Of a stretch of 64,000 nt of DNA, positions 28,045 through 37,462 are shown piece after piece (the first letter of the stretch is position 1; each line of letters begins with the position of its first letter). This DNA comes from a virus, in the IMG/VR virus record IMGVR_UViG_3300028198_000256, positions 1 to 64,000 of that record; one strand, 5' to 3'. The translations under genes and the position numbers were made by a program. Under the pieces are notes generated by a model. It saw only the letters and a list, made by a program, of their open reading frames with translations. It had not been told where the DNA came from and did no database searches.

Positions 28045-30435
28045 CTATATTTCAAATATTTCAGATTCTACTGATCTAACAACATTATTCATTGTTAAAA
28101 TAGAATCATAGTTAAGTGATAGAGAATCAATCCCTTGATTAACCAACCACGAAGTTATTTCTGGGAAATCTGATGGTGCTTGACCACAAATCCCGATATA
28201 TTTACCATGTTTTTTACATGATGTTATTGCCATTTCCATTAATTTAAGCACTGCTTCATTCCTTTCGTCACATCCTTCAATATTAGAAGAATCTCTGTCA
28301 ACTCCAAGTGTTAATTGAGTTAAATCATTAGACCCTATAGAAAACCCGTCACAATATTCCAAGAATTCATCTGCTAATAGGGCATTTGCTGGTATTTCAC
28401 ACATAAAAATGATTTTAATACCATTTTTCCCTGATTTTATACCATTTTCCGCTAATAATTCTATTACATTCTTAGCCTCTGTGATTGTTCTAATAAAAGG
28501 CACCATCACCTGTATATTAGTTAACCCATATTCTAGAATAACTTTCCTTATTGCGGAGCATTCCAACTCAAATGCAAGTTCAAATTCGGGTGAATTGTAC
28601 CTATATGCACCCCTAAACCCAATCATGGGATTTTCTTCTACTGGTTCATAGAGTTGTCCACCGTATAAATGGGAGTATTCATTAGATTTGAAGTCAGATA
28701 GTCTAAATATAACCGGTTTAGGGTATACTGAAGCAGCAATAGTGGCAATACCATCTGCGAGTCTGCTTCTATAAAATTCTGTTGGTCGTGAATACCCAAT
28801 TGTTTTTTCCGTTATATAGTCATACATCTCATCAGATAAGAGTGCCCAATTAAGTATTGCATTGGGGTGTATACCGATACGAGAATTAATTATAAATTCT
28901 AATCTGGCAAGTCCAATACCATCATTTGGATATTTTGATACTTTAAATGCCATATCAGGATTACCCAGATTAAGCATTATTTTAGTTTTTGTTGGTTTGA
29001 ATGATGAAAAATCAGTTTTTTCTGTAGTATATGGTAATATACCATTATAAACATACCCTATTTCACCTTGGGCACAAGATATTGTTACATCTTCTCCATT
29101 TTCTATGGTAGAAGTGGCATCATCACACCCCACCACTGCTGGGATACCTAATTCTCTTGCTATAATCGCAGCATGACAAGTTCTCCCCCCTCTATTAGTA
29201 ATGATACCAGAAGATTTCTTCATTATTGGTTCCCAATCTGGGTCTGTTATATCAGTTACCAATATATCACCATCATTAAATTGATTCATATCCGACACAT
29301 CATTAATTATAGATGTTTTACCAGATCCAATTTTAGAACCAATAGGTTTACCTGTAGTAATCACATCTGACATACGTTGAAGTGTAAACACCTCGTCAGC
29401 ACACCCAGAATCCACAGAATGGACTGTTTCTGGACGTGATTGAACTATAAAGATTTCCTTGGTTAAACCATCAATTGCCCATTCTATGTCCATATGTGTT
29501 TTCTTACCATATTTCTTAGAATAGTGTTCTTCAATGATTACTGCTGATTTAGCTAATGATATAACTTGGTCATCCGATAAACAAAATTCTTGTTGTAATG
29601 ATTTATCAACTTCTATATTATTTGTTCTATTAGACTCCGAATATATCATTTTGACTAATTTAGTACCAAGATGTCGTTGTATAATAGAATTATACCCACG
29701 TTTTAGTGTTGGTTTAAATACATAAAACTCATCGGGGTTAACATTACCAGAGACTACATTTTCACCCAATCCGTATGCACCAGTAATAAACACAACATCA
29801 TCAAACCCAGATTCAGTATCAAGTGTGAACATAACACCTGCGGTACCTCTATCGGAACGCACCATTTTTTGAATACCTATTGACACTCTTATATCTTTAT
29901 GAGAATATCCATTAGATACTCTATATGATATAACTCTATCAGTAAATAATGATGCAAATACTAATTTACATGCGTGGATTATATCCACATCTCCAAATAC
30001 ATTAAGATATGTTTCTAACTGTCCAGCAAATGAATTTGATATTGAATCTTCGGTAGTTGCGGAGGATCTAACAGCAACAGAGCCACCAAGGTCATGATAT
30101 GATGTTAATATCTCTGATTCTAAGTCTGGTGGCATATCACCATTAATAAACCAAGATCTAATAGTTGTACCAACATCAGATAAGGAATCCACATCATCGA
30201 CATCAATAGTTTCTAATATATCCTCGATTTTAGATGATAAGTGATTATAATCTACATAATCACAATACCCATCAACGGTTACGGCGAACCCATTAGGCAC
30301 ATTAATACCAGAATCGGTAAGTTCAGAATACATTTCACCTAATGAAGCATTCTTACCACCTACCAACGAAACATCTGATATATTTAATTTACCAAAATTT
30401 CTTATATATGATAAATTGTTATCATTTTCGGACAT
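28045..30435 (-). CDS. ppsA: Phosphoenolpyruvate synthase, full length
   Basis: A 796-residue PEP synthase (E. coli PpsA is 792). The ATP-grasp domain covers about 1-340 (VGGKNASLGEM, VAVRSSATTEDS, VQSRPETV), the swivelling phosphohistidine domain has GGRTCHAAIIAREL with the catalytic His at 421, and the C-terminal barrel has GSNDLTQLTLGVDRD and GICGQAPSDFPE with the active-site Cys at 750. The reaction is pyruvate + ATP to PEP + AMP + Pi. All key residues are present. It would favour gluconeogenic flow, feeding sugar-phosphate and nucleotide synthesis. AGGAGGAT-type ribosome site. Confidence 0.97.
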   Translation of the reverse strand: MSENDNNLSYIRNFGKLNISDVSLVGGKNASLGEMYSELTDSGINVPNGFAVTVDGYCDYVDYNHLSSKIEDILETIDVDDVDSLSDVGTTIRSWFINGDMPPDLESEILTSYHDLGGSVAVRSSATTEDSISNSFAGQLETYLNVFGDVDIIHACKLVFASLFTDRVISYRVSNGYSHKDIRVSIGIQKMVRSDRGTAGVMFTLDTESGFDDVVFITGAYGLGENVVSGNVNPDEFYVFKPTLKRGYNSIIQRHLGTKLVKMIYSESNRTNNIEVDKSLQQEFCLSDDQVISLAKSAVIIEEHYSKKYGKKTHMDIEWAIDGLTKEIFIVQSRPETVHSVDSGCADEVFTLQRMSDVITTGKPIGSKIGSGKTSIINDVSDMNQFNDGDILVTDITDPDWEPIMKKSSGIITNRGGRTCHAAIIARELGIPAVVGCDDATSTIENGEDVTISCAQGEIGYVYNGILPYTTEKTDFSSFKPTKTKIMLNLGNPDMAFKVSKYPNDGIGLARLEFIINSRIGIHPNAILNWALLSDEMYDYITEKTIGYSRPTEFYRSRLADGIATIAASVYPKPVIFRLSDFKSNEYSHLYGGQLYEPVEENPMIGFRGAYRYNSPEFELAFELECSAIRKVILEYGLTNIQVMVPFIRTITEAKNVIELLAENGIKSGKNGIKIIFMCEIPANALLADEFLEYCDGFSIGSNDLTQLTLGVDRDSSNIEGCDERNEAVLKLMEMAITSCKKHGKYIGICGQAPSDFPEITSWLVNQGIDSLSLNYDSILTMNNVVRSVESEIFEI

Positions 30436-30453
30436 AAATATCCTCCAAATATA

Positions 30454-30678
30454 TTATAGTATAATACCTTTAATCACTTCAAGTATCCCAAATGAAGTCA
30501 ACAGATACAATAAGCAAGCACCATAAACCATATGTTTAATCTGTACTAATGTATAATTGACCCCATCTATAGACTGAGATAACTGTTTATTTGTCTCTTT
30601 TAATTCTTGTATATCTTCATCGTGTTCTGATAAATGCCACTCATGACGTTCTAATAAAACTCTATCTTCTACTTTCAT
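30454..30678 (-). CDS. Small coiled-coil membrane protein (XhlA-like build)
   Basis: A 74-residue protein: an N-terminal charged coiled coil (residues 1-45, EDIQELKETNKQLSQ) and one C-terminal membrane span (ACLLYLLTSFGILEVI). The layout is that of haemolysin XhlA-type proteins that help holins, but similarity in detail is not clear. A late promoter box TATAAATA lies 32 bases upstream. Confidence 0.6.
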   Translation of the reverse strand: MKVEDRVLLERHEWHLSEHDEDIQELKETNKQLSQSIDGVNYTLVQIKHMVYGACLLYLLTSFGILEVIKGIIL

Positions 30679-30709
30679 ATATTACTCTATATTGTTAATA
30701 GTTGAGTTA

Positions 30710-30717
30710 TATTTATA
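30710..30717 (-). promoter_or_regulatory. T4-type late promoter box
   Basis: TATAAATA on the minus strand, 32 bases before the ATG of the small coiled-coil membrane protein gene and just past the stop of the upstream gene. Confidence 0.6.
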
Positions 30718-31368
30718 TCATTTAGAATAGTATACATCTACCGACTTATGCATATGTTCAAAGAACTTAATGATTTTATTCTTTTGTCGAGTAGTATAGT
30801 TAGAATACCCCTCTTTCATCTCTGGATCTGTCTTAGACAACAGAAATTCAGAATGTTTCTCATCAATCCATTTAATTAAATACTTTTTATATGATGGTTT
30901 AATTTCAGAAGTTTTTAAATATGATTTCATATCAAACTTCTGTGTCATACCAGATTCTAAAAACTCTTCAAATCCATCATCTAATCCATCAATATACGAA
31001 TCACCCTTGATACGCATTCTTTCTTGAATTGTAATACGTTTAATTGGATTCTTAATAGGTTCTTTATCTTTTAACTGATCTACCCACTCATTCATCCATT
31101 TAATGGTCTTGGTATCGGTGACTTGCCCTCTATCAATCAATCGTGCAACAACTGATGATGTTAGATAAGACACTTTCTCATCAACAACCTTATCCAATCC
31201 TCTAGATTTAAGATAATCTGATAGATATTTTTCTTTCGTTTTGGTATCAACCATTGCGGCATACCAACTCAAGGCAGACATAAGTTCAAATTGTGTATAA
31301 TCTTCCGACAATACAGGTTCGACTAAATCCGTTGCCCATTTTGCTCTAATTTTTTTCTTCATACTCAT
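30718..31368 (-). CDS. Conserved T4-like phage protein of unknown function
   Basis: A 216-residue, mostly helical, basic protein. The opening (KWATDLVEPVLSEDYTQFE, then ALSWYAAMVDTKTKEKYLS) recurs in T4-like marine phages without assigned role. There are no membrane spans or obvious catalytic motifs. It is followed by a late promoter box for the next gene. Confidence 0.7.
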   Translation of the reverse strand: MSMKKKIRAKWATDLVEPVLSEDYTQFELMSALSWYAAMVDTKTKEKYLSDYLKSRGLDKVVDEKVSYLTSSVVARLIDRGQVTDTKTIKWMNEWVDQLKDKEPIKNPIKRITIQERMRIKGDSYIDGLDDGFEEFLESGMTQKFDMKSYLKTSEIKPSYKKYLIKWIDEKHSEFLLSKTDPEMKEGYSNYTTRQKNKIIKFFEHMHKSVDVYYSK

Positions 31369-31374
31369 AATATA

Positions 31375-31572
31375 TTACCACTTTCCAAGTTGAACATACG
31401 TATTAAAATCATTACATTCAGTCATACAACCATTTGCAAAGTCACATCCCACACAAGGAGCATCATTTATATATGTAGACTCCCTTCCCCTAACATCTCT
31501 ATCAGAATTGAATGTTGCATAAACTGTATCATCTGTCTTTATAATATCCACACTTTCACTACACCACACCAT
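31375..31572 (-). CDS. Small four-cysteine protein
   Basis: A 65-residue protein with cysteines grouped as CVGCDFANGCMTECNDF near the C-terminus, which could bind zinc or an Fe-S cluster. An AGGA site precedes the ATG. It lies between the HAD phosphatase and a conserved gene. The function is unknown. Confidence 0.6.
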   Translation of the reverse strand: MVWCSESVDIIKTDDTVYATFNSDRDVRGRESTYINDAPCVGCDFANGCMTECNDFNTYVQLGKW

Positions 31573-31581
31573 AATATAATC

Positions 31582-32205
31582 CTACCCTGTTATATGTTCA
31601 TAAATTTCTTTCCAACTATCGAGTCTAGCCGCATCTCCCACGTAATCAGCATTATGTGAATGAGCAACTAAAATACCAGACAACCCTAATGAAATACCAA
31701 TATCAACATTTTCTGGTTTATCTTCAATCCAATATGCATCAGAATCTTCATATTGTGCTAACACCTCATCTTTATCATCACCAGTACCCAATATAGTGTA
31801 TTCAGTGAATACCTTACCGAATAACGACTCAAGGTTAAATATTCTAAGTTGTTGAGCAGAAAGTCTATTAGATTGTGATGTTATTGCATGAAACATATAA
31901 CCATGTTCCTCATGCAATTTTTTCACATATTTAATTGAATCTCTAAGTGGTAATAAATAACCAATATCAGCTGATTCATTAAATTCTTTTGATAATTCTT
32001 TACCATAATATCTTGTTATAGGGTCACCATCACGTTTACTCCCCAAAACCCAACCAGAATATACTATCTTATCATCAACTTTATACGCATTTTCATTAAT
32101 TAAATCTAAATGTGGTTTAGTTTCTCGTATCCATTTATGGAATGAATACTCCCAATCTAAGAGTACACCATCCACATCAACCAATATCAACTTATCCTTT
32201 ATCAT
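31582..32205 (-). CDS. HAD-family hydrolase (5'-nucleotidase/phosphatase type)
   Basis: A 207-residue HAD protein with the nucleophile motif LVDVDGVLLDW near the N-terminus, a motif II Thr/Ser in FHAITSQSN and an acidic motif IV around DAYWIEDKPENVDI. The family often removes phosphate from nucleotides. The ATG at 32205 overlaps the stop of the upstream small gene (ATGA), which favours it over the GTG at 32217. Confidence 0.78.
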   Translation of the reverse strand: MIKDKLILVDVDGVLLDWEYSFHKWIRETKPHLDLINENAYKVDDKIVYSGWVLGSKRDGDPITRYYGKELSKEFNESADIGYLLPLRDSIKYVKKLHEEHGYMFHAITSQSNRLSAQQLRIFNLESLFGKVFTEYTILGTGDDKDEVLAQYEDSDAYWIEDKPENVDIGISLGLSGILVAHSHNADYVGDAARLDSWKEIYEHITG

Positions 32206-32369
32206 AAAACATCCCACGGTTTAGTGTAAACAACAACAAACTCATCATCAACATGATCCTCATCATCCATTATATATCTAGTAGTATCTATTTTTGATAG
32301 ATGTCTTAAATATCGTATCACCAATATCAAGAAAAGAACAAAAATGATAGAAACTAACAAAATTAACAT
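32202..32369 (-). CDS. Small single-span membrane protein
   Basis: A 55-residue protein starting MLILLVSIIFVLFLILVI, then a basic stop-transfer (RYLRHLSK) and an acidic tail. The stop overlaps the HAD start (ATGA), and a good promoter lies 45-70 bases upstream. No function known. Confidence 0.6.
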   Translation of the reverse strand: MLILLVSIIFVLFLILVIRYLRHLSKIDTTRYIMDDEDHVDDEFVVVYTKPWDVL

Positions 32370-32412
32370 AATTATTACCTAAAAAAACTAAAAACCCCCA
32401 AACCACAGTGAT

Positions 32413-32441
32413 ATTATCTCACAATTTCACCTAAATGTCAA
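32413..32441 (-). promoter_or_regulatory. Sigma70-type promoter
   Basis: Minus strand: TTGACA (32436-32441), 17-base spacer, GATAAT (32413-32418), followed by ATCACTGTGGTTTGGGG, a leader similar to the repeated modules at 46-51 kb. It serves the small membrane protein and HAD genes. Confidence 0.8.
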
Positions 32442-32459
32442 GGTTTATTTTCATTTATT

Positions 32460-32669
32460 TTATGTTCTACCACCCGGCATATCAGCATTATCAATATAAT
32501 ACAATTCTAAAGCAATTGATTCCATTTTTTCTGATATATCATTTCTACCTATTAATACATCCTTATGTATAACATTATAAGTATCTTTATTAGTAAAATC
32601 AACCGACAATATAACTTCACCAGTTTCTGATGAAGAACATTTTGACCAATTAATCTTCCAAGAGTACAT
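32460..32669 (-). CDS. Hypothetical 69-residue protein
   Basis: A small mixed alpha/beta protein (MYSWKINWSKCSSSETGEVI onwards). Its ATG overlaps the stop of the upstream 28-residue gene as TAATG. No motif recognised. Confidence 0.55.
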   Translation of the reverse strand: MYSWKINWSKCSSSETGEVILSVDFTNKDTYNVIHKDVLIGRNDISEKMESIALELYYIDNADMPGGRT

Positions 32670-32755
32670 TACTTTCTATATTTCCACATTCTATATAAAA
32701 TTGCAACAAAACCACCAAATAACAAACCAGACATTGATACAAATATATCTGTCAT
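32669..32755 (-). CDS. 28-residue membrane peptide
   Basis: ATG at 32755 with an AGGAGG site 8 bases upstream. One hydrophobic span (MSGLLFGGFVAILYRMW) and a basic end. Coupled by TAATG to the next gene. Confidence 0.55.
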   Translation of the reverse strand: MTDIFVSMSGLLFGGFVAILYRMWKYRK

Positions 32756-32767
32756 AATTAATTCCTC

Positions 32768-33745
32768 CTATAAAAGATGTTTAATTTCATCACGTTCTAA
32801 TATTAATTCAGATTCACTCAATTTAATCATAGATAATGAGTATTCGTCAATATCTAAATCATCAACTATAAACAATTCACCTCTAGCGTGTCTAACAGGA
32901 AATGAAAATACTAAATCAGAGTCAATACCATACTGTCCTGACGACAATACTGCCATGGATTCCCATCGTTGAGATCCACCCTTACCTGTCCACATTTTCA
33001 TTTGTTGTATTGCTGCATTAGCAGCTGAAGCAGCAGACGACGCACCGAGCCATTCAATAACCGAATGACCTCTATCTTGTACTAATGGTATATAATCTTT
33101 AACATACCAATCATCATCAATCAAATCCATTGCGGGAAATCCTTTCACTTGTGCATGATTCAAATCAGGATATAATGTTGATGAATGATTACCCCATATT
33201 ATAACATCATTAATTGTGGTATGAGGCACCCCACAATGTTTAGATACAATAGATTTACAACGATTAACATCTAATTGCATCATTCCAGTAAAATTGGTTG
33301 AATTCAACCCAACCGCATTAGATAAAGCCACTAAGGTATTAGTATTAGATGGATTGCCAGCAATCAACACTTTAACATCTTTCGATGCAACTTTACCTAA
33401 AGTTCGTCCATGAGAAGCAAATATCTTCGCATTATCTTGTAATAGATCGGAACGTTCCATACCCTTTAATCTGGGTTTAGCCCCCATCATAAACACATAA
33501 TCAGCATCACCAAATGCAACTTCGGGTTCATCAGTAATAACCACATCACCCAATGATGTGAAATTACAATCATCCAATTCCATTTGTATACCATGCAACG
33601 ATTTCATTGCTGATGGTACCTCTAATAACCTCAAATTAACAACATCATGTGTACCAAACAAATCACCACTCGCAAGACGGAATACTAAAGCATATCCAAT
33701 CCTACCAGCAGCACCTGTAATTGCAATATTAATAGATTTACTCAT
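32768..33745 (-). CDS. mdh: NAD-dependent malate dehydrogenase
   Basis: A 325-residue MDH of the long (cytosolic/proteobacterial) type. It has the Rossmann loop ITGAAGRIGYAL, the substrate-loop arginines in AKPRLKGMERSDLL, AGNPSNTNTL, the QLDVNRCKS segment with catalytic Asp and substrate-binding Arg, and IIWGNHSSTLYPD with the catalytic His. It interconverts malate and oxaloacetate. The usual LDHNR is LDVNR here, a mild change next to the Asp. It links with malyl-CoA lyase and PEP synthase in this window. Confidence 0.94.
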   Translation of the reverse strand: MSKSINIAITGAAGRIGYALVFRLASGDLFGTHDVVNLRLLEVPSAMKSLHGIQMELDDCNFTSLGDVVITDEPEVAFGDADYVFMMGAKPRLKGMERSDLLQDNAKIFASHGRTLGKVASKDVKVLIAGNPSNTNTLVALSNAVGLNSTNFTGMMQLDVNRCKSIVSKHCGVPHTTINDVIIWGNHSSTLYPDLNHAQVKGFPAMDLIDDDWYVKDYIPLVQDRGHSVIEWLGASSAASAANAAIQQMKMWTGKGGSQRWESMAVLSSGQYGIDSDLVFSFPVRHARGELFIVDDLDIDEYSLSMIKLSESELILERDEIKHLL

Positions 33746-33759
33746 AATTTACCTCAATA

Positions 33760-34182
33760 TTAATAGATTCCAAAATACCCCAAATCTCTATCATGAATAT
33801 TTAAAAACTTAAATTTCAATCCACGTTCCCACTTAACCGTACCATCAAGTTCATATAATGACATATCAGCAAATCTAATATTACCCTTTAGTACATTAAT
33901 AATTGCAATAGTTCTATGTTCCCATGAACCGGGTTTAGATAACGGTGTCTCTAATCTCACTAGAACATCGCCGTTCTTCATACCCTTACCAAATTCTTTA
34001 TAATCAGCCCCATCCGCCTTAAATACTACTTGCCATTTGTTAGTCTGTTTTTGTTCTAATACGGCAATACCATCAGAAAATGCACCAAGTGATGGTCTAT
34101 TTGAATGACTTATAGTCTTTGCAACAGATTCAAATGGTATCTTACCTGACATCTCAGTAACAAATGTGTTAAAACTCTTCAT
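33760..34182 (-). CDS. Capsid-targeted internal protein, unknown
   Basis: A 140-residue protein starting MKSFNTFVTEMSG, the T4 capsid-targeting type start (T4 internal proteins begin MKTYQEFIAE and are cut after the Glu by gp21). The rest is a basic alpha/beta domain of unknown fold. It is the first of a set of nine such genes between 33.7 and 41.8 kb. An AGGA site precedes the ATG. Confidence 0.7.
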   Translation of the reverse strand: MKSFNTFVTEMSGKIPFESVAKTISHSNRPSLGAFSDGIAVLEQKQTNKWQVVFKADGADYKEFGKGMKNGDVLVRLETPLSKPGSWEHRTIAIINVLKGNIRFADMSLYELDGTVKWERGLKFKFLNIHDRDLGYFGIY

Positions 34183-34185
34183 ACC

Positions 34186-34338
34186 CTAATCCTCTTTTTT
34201 CTTAGTAAATATAGTCTTACCATATTCGGCAGTCATATCTTTTATTTTAGTACCAGACATATCATATAACTTTTGTTTTATTTCATCATTAAATTCTGAT
34301 ACCTTTTTATTTTTTAAATTATCAATCAAAGTACTCAT
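34186..34338 (-). CDS. Small 50-residue charged helical protein
   Basis: Starts MSTLIDNLKNKKVSEFNDEI, wholly helical and basic at the end. AAGGAGAAGTG ribosome site; the start overlaps the stop of the previous gene (TGATG). Similar small helical proteins occur near head genes in T4-like phages, but the role is unknown. Confidence 0.6.
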   Translation of the reverse strand: MSTLIDNLKNKKVSEFNDEIKQKLYDMSGTKIKDMTAEYGKTIFTKKKED

Positions 34339-34541
34339 CACTTCTCCTTTTTTGTAAAATATACTGCCAATCCAGTAACATATAATAACATACTTAAAGG
34401 CATTAATAGTATAAGAATTGGATATTGTTCTATATTAGTAAATCCAAATACAACAAACATTATACCAATAAAGACTATACTTAATACTATTTTAGTATCC
34501 CTACGTTTAAATATATTTATAACATCATCCATTCTCAGCAT
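34338..34541 (-). CDS. Two-span membrane protein
   Basis: A 67-residue protein with spans at about 19-38 and 42-62. The first ATG (34541) overlaps the upstream gene's end; the ATG at 34532 is an alternative start. No family recognised. Confidence 0.55.
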   Translation of the reverse strand: MLRMDDVINIFKRRDTKIVLSIVFIGIMFVVFGFTNIEQYPILILLMPLSMLLYVTGLAVYFTKKEK

Positions 34542-34695
34542 CTTTCCGTTTTTTTATTTTTTCATCAACTGCATCAAAAAATGGTGTTATTTCTGTTGGG
34601 TTACGAAACTCCGAATGTGTCATTCCTTGAACTCTCGCCCATTCCTCATCTGACATTATACCAGATTCTTTATCATTTGTCAAGTCTTTTTCCAT
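34525..34695 (-). CDS. Small 56-residue hydrophilic protein
   Basis: Starts MEKDLTNDKESGIMSDEEWA. I use the ATG at 34695 because GGAG lies 8 bases upstream; a longer frame upstream overlaps the kinase gene and looks non-coding. Function unknown. Confidence 0.6.
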   Translation of the reverse strand: MEKDLTNDKESGIMSDEEWARVQGMTHSEFRNPTEITPFFDAVDEKIKKRKDAENG

Positions 34696-34711
34696 AATTT
34701 CTACTCCATAT

Positions 34712-35662
34712 TTAAGGTCTTGGCCGTAATACCTTCGGTTCAGTATCAGATCTATCTGATAATATTTTCTGTAATTCAGATTCAGGTATATTATCAACAA
34801 TCCATTGGTATAATTGTTGCATAATTTGATCCTCTGTCTTATTAGGTTTACCACGGTGTTTAATAGTTAAATAAGTGAAATCCTTAATAACTCCCAACTT
34901 CTCACCTTTCTTAGCCTTTACATATTTACCTGATGTTCTATTTGACACGGCAGATCTAGTTAGTTTTTGTCCACCTTTAGCAGTATCACCCTCTTTCCAC
35001 TTAATAGTATTATTTTTATTATTCAGAATAACTTTAATCTCACCATTAATTGCCATCTTTTTACCTTTGTTCTTGATGATATCAAACATAGTATTGGCTG
35101 CACCAGTATGAGTCAAGAACATGATGTCATCAGGAACTACCCTTTCTCTATTTTGATTATTATCAATTGCAACTTGATAGTCAGTAAGAACCCATATCAT
35201 ATGAATATTGGCTGGGTTGTAACCGGCATTTAGTAGATCTGGCATCATCTTTGAAATTGAAGAAATACTCTTTGCAGTAATATCAAACATTATATTAGGT
35301 AGTACACTCTTATTCTTCATACCCTTTAACAATAACTGCATAGTATGATCTTTAATTCCCATGTCAGAAACAAATTTGTGTAATTTCCCTACATCATCTG
35401 GTTTCTTTAAGTCCAAACCTTGTGTTTCTGGATATTTGTTTTTAAGTTTACCTATTTTTATAAAGGCTTTCTTCCATTCATCCACATCACGTATCTTAAA
35501 CAGTTCAGACTGCATAAAATTAGTAGAGGCGAAACCTTTACCAGAACCGGCACCACCAGCAAGAAATACTATTTGTCCATACTTCTTACCATTAGAGAGC
35601 ATTATTATCTTCTCTTCTAAATAGTCAAGTTCCTCTGATATAAATTCGTTAAATGTTTTCAT
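34712..35662 (-). CDS. Capsid-targeted P-loop kinase (zeta-toxin-like)
   Basis: A 316-residue protein starting MKTFNEFISEELDYLEE, a capsid-targeting type N-terminus with a likely gp21 cut after Glu10 (ISE). A P-loop follows at about residues 35-43 (FLAGGAGSGKGFAS), then helical segments and a MIWVLTDYQVAIDNNQNRERVV lid-like arginine region. The fold suggests a small-molecule or zeta-type kinase. As an internal head protein it would be ejected with the DNA and act at once in the new host. The substrate is unknown. Confidence 0.78.
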   Translation of the reverse strand: MKTFNEFISEELDYLEEKIIMLSNGKKYGQIVFLAGGAGSGKGFASTNFMQSELFKIRDVDEWKKAFIKIGKLKNKYPETQGLDLKKPDDVGKLHKFVSDMGIKDHTMQLLLKGMKNKSVLPNIMFDITAKSISSISKMMPDLLNAGYNPANIHMIWVLTDYQVAIDNNQNRERVVPDDIMFLTHTGAANTMFDIIKNKGKKMAINGEIKVILNNKNNTIKWKEGDTAKGGQKLTRSAVSNRTSGKYVKAKKGEKLGVIKDFTYLTIKHRGKPNKTEDQIMQQLYQWIVDNIPESELQKILSDRSDTEPKVLRPRP

Positions 35663-35684
35663 TTTAAGTCCTGTAATCCCGTTG

Positions 35685-37211
35685 TTATGATATCTTTACA
35701 AAGAATGATGAAAAGTCTGTATTCGAAGATGCATATCTAAATATGTCTTGCCCAAAATTACCACCTAATTTAGAATCATTATTACCAATAGATTCGAGGC
35801 ATAATAGTCCCATATACTTAGAAAATATAAATGCCTTAGATGCATCTTTATTTTGATATGTGTAGTCCTTACATTTCTTTATAAACTCTGTTTCACTTTT
35901 AATAGTATCTATATACGTATCCATCTGATTTTCATTAAATCTTACATACAAATTATACATATTCTTCATATTCGGAGATTTTGTTTCTGCCCAATTATGT
36001 GTATTTCCGCCTGATTTAGATACCTTTGTATTCTTACCTATAGTACGTCCAAAATGCTTTTCTGTATAATAATTAACACCACCACCACCTATTTTACCAC
36101 CAGCAGCTGCACCACCCTTTATCTCACCCTGCCATGATGTTGTTCCATTAAATGAACGTAGTTGCATCTTCTGTCCACCAGAAAAATATAGATATATATC
36201 AGTAGATGAAAAGAAATCACCGTTTGTTCCAAAAGTAAATCCTAAATATGTCACAGTATCTCTTTTTGTTCTAATACCATTATATTCTTGAACTTTTGCA
36301 CCATCCTTACCAATCTTCTTGAGTGATACTCCCATGGTAATACCTCTACGAGCAGCTATATATACAGCAGATTGAAGTGCATACCAATCACAAGTATGTA
36401 CACCCAACTTCCCTTCCCATAGTTCACCCGTATCGGGGAATGGGTGTGGTGATGACATAGATAGTGTTGACATCCATATATCACCAGGATTCCATTTGTC
36501 ATTAGAGAATGTTGATGGTGCTTGAACTGAAATATTTTTTTCTTTAGCTAAGTCTTTATCATGATCCATGCATCGTTTTCTTCTAGCATACACAGCATCC
36601 ATGAACTTAGAACCTCGATGAAAGTATACGGGTTTACTAAACTTCTTACCCGCTGTAGATTTATAAAGGGCATTTGCTGTCTTTATGTAACTGTCATGCC
36701 ATTCTTCAGGAGATGCCTTATATAATGTCGCAAGCGGCAATCTAGTATCACAGTAATTGGCAGTTGTTTTTAAAAGTGTTTCTGTAACCCTTGTCCCTTT
36801 AAGTTTTGTAATTCCAGATGTATTATATAAATATGAGCAATAATAGCATTGTAGAGATTCAGTAATTTCTGTTATTTTTGCTCCACCACCGGATCCTCCG
36901 GTTGAATAAGCACCTTTGTATATAGACCTCCATGTATAGATAACATCTGAACCTTCAACTTGAAAATAATCGCCCCCTTTATCATTTTCAAGTTTGGATT
37001 TGAGAATTTTCTCATCATATGAACCTAATTTAGCAAATATCTTTTTATCAAATTTAACTTCTTTCGGCCATTCAATACCTTTTTGGGGTGCAATTTTATC
37101 ACTTTTACCTTTACCATCTTTCCCAATCTTAATAGCAGTTCCTGATTCAATATCTTCTCGAACCTTTGCAAAATATCCTTTTAATATATCATCATTCTTA
37201 AATACTGCCAT
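35685..37211 (-). CDS. Conserved 508-residue T4-like phage protein, unknown
   Basis: A basic, Lys/Gly/Tyr-rich protein with FHRGSKFMDAVYARRKRC and DKWNPGDIWMST motifs that I recognise from marine T4-like phages, but without known role. It lacks the capsid-targeting start of its neighbours, yet is coupled (TAATG) to a gene that has one. Possibly a virion or ejected protein. Confidence 0.7.
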   Translation of the reverse strand: MAVFKNDDILKGYFAKVREDIESGTAIKIGKDGKGKSDKIAPQKGIEWPKEVKFDKKIFAKLGSYDEKILKSKLENDKGGDYFQVEGSDVIYTWRSIYKGAYSTGGSGGGAKITEITESLQCYYCSYLYNTSGITKLKGTRVTETLLKTTANYCDTRLPLATLYKASPEEWHDSYIKTANALYKSTAGKKFSKPVYFHRGSKFMDAVYARRKRCMDHDKDLAKEKNISVQAPSTFSNDKWNPGDIWMSTLSMSSPHPFPDTGELWEGKLGVHTCDWYALQSAVYIAARRGITMGVSLKKIGKDGAKVQEYNGIRTKRDTVTYLGFTFGTNGDFFSSTDIYLYFSGGQKMQLRSFNGTTSWQGEIKGGAAAGGKIGGGGVNYYTEKHFGRTIGKNTKVSKSGGNTHNWAETKSPNMKNMYNLYVRFNENQMDTYIDTIKSETEFIKKCKDYTYQNKDASKAFIFSKYMGLLCLESIGNNDSKLGGNFGQDIFRYASSNTDFSSFFVKIS

Positions 37212-37453
37212 TATTTTAACTCGTAATCATACCCAAAGTCACCAGAGTCATTCTCTACAACATATATTCTAACTGCACCATATAAATCAAATATACCAGG
37301 TTTTAAACCATTTCTTGTCTGACTGGCATCAGGGTCATAATATACAACATCACGCTTAGTTAAACTCCATTCCTTCTTTATACAAGCCGTTATGATAGAC
37401 GCCAATACTCTATCATCTCCACGTGCCTCATTAAATCTCTTAAATGTTTTCAT
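37211..37453 (-). CDS. Capsid-targeted small protein
   Basis: An 80-residue protein starting MKTFKRFNEARGDDRVL. After the targeting start comes a small alpha/beta domain (IFDLYGAVRIYVVE). Stop and next start overlap as TAATG. The function is unknown. Confidence 0.62.
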   Translation of the reverse strand: MKTFKRFNEARGDDRVLASIITACIKKEWSLTKRDVVYYDPDASQTRNGLKPGIFDLYGAVRIYVVENDSGDFGYDYELK

Positions 37454-37462
37454 ATCATACCC

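Noticed and set aside
34525-34854. Longer 109-residue version of the small hydrophilic protein
   Set aside because: The N-terminal half overlaps the kinase gene and has no ribosome site; the internal ATG at 34695 has GGAG.
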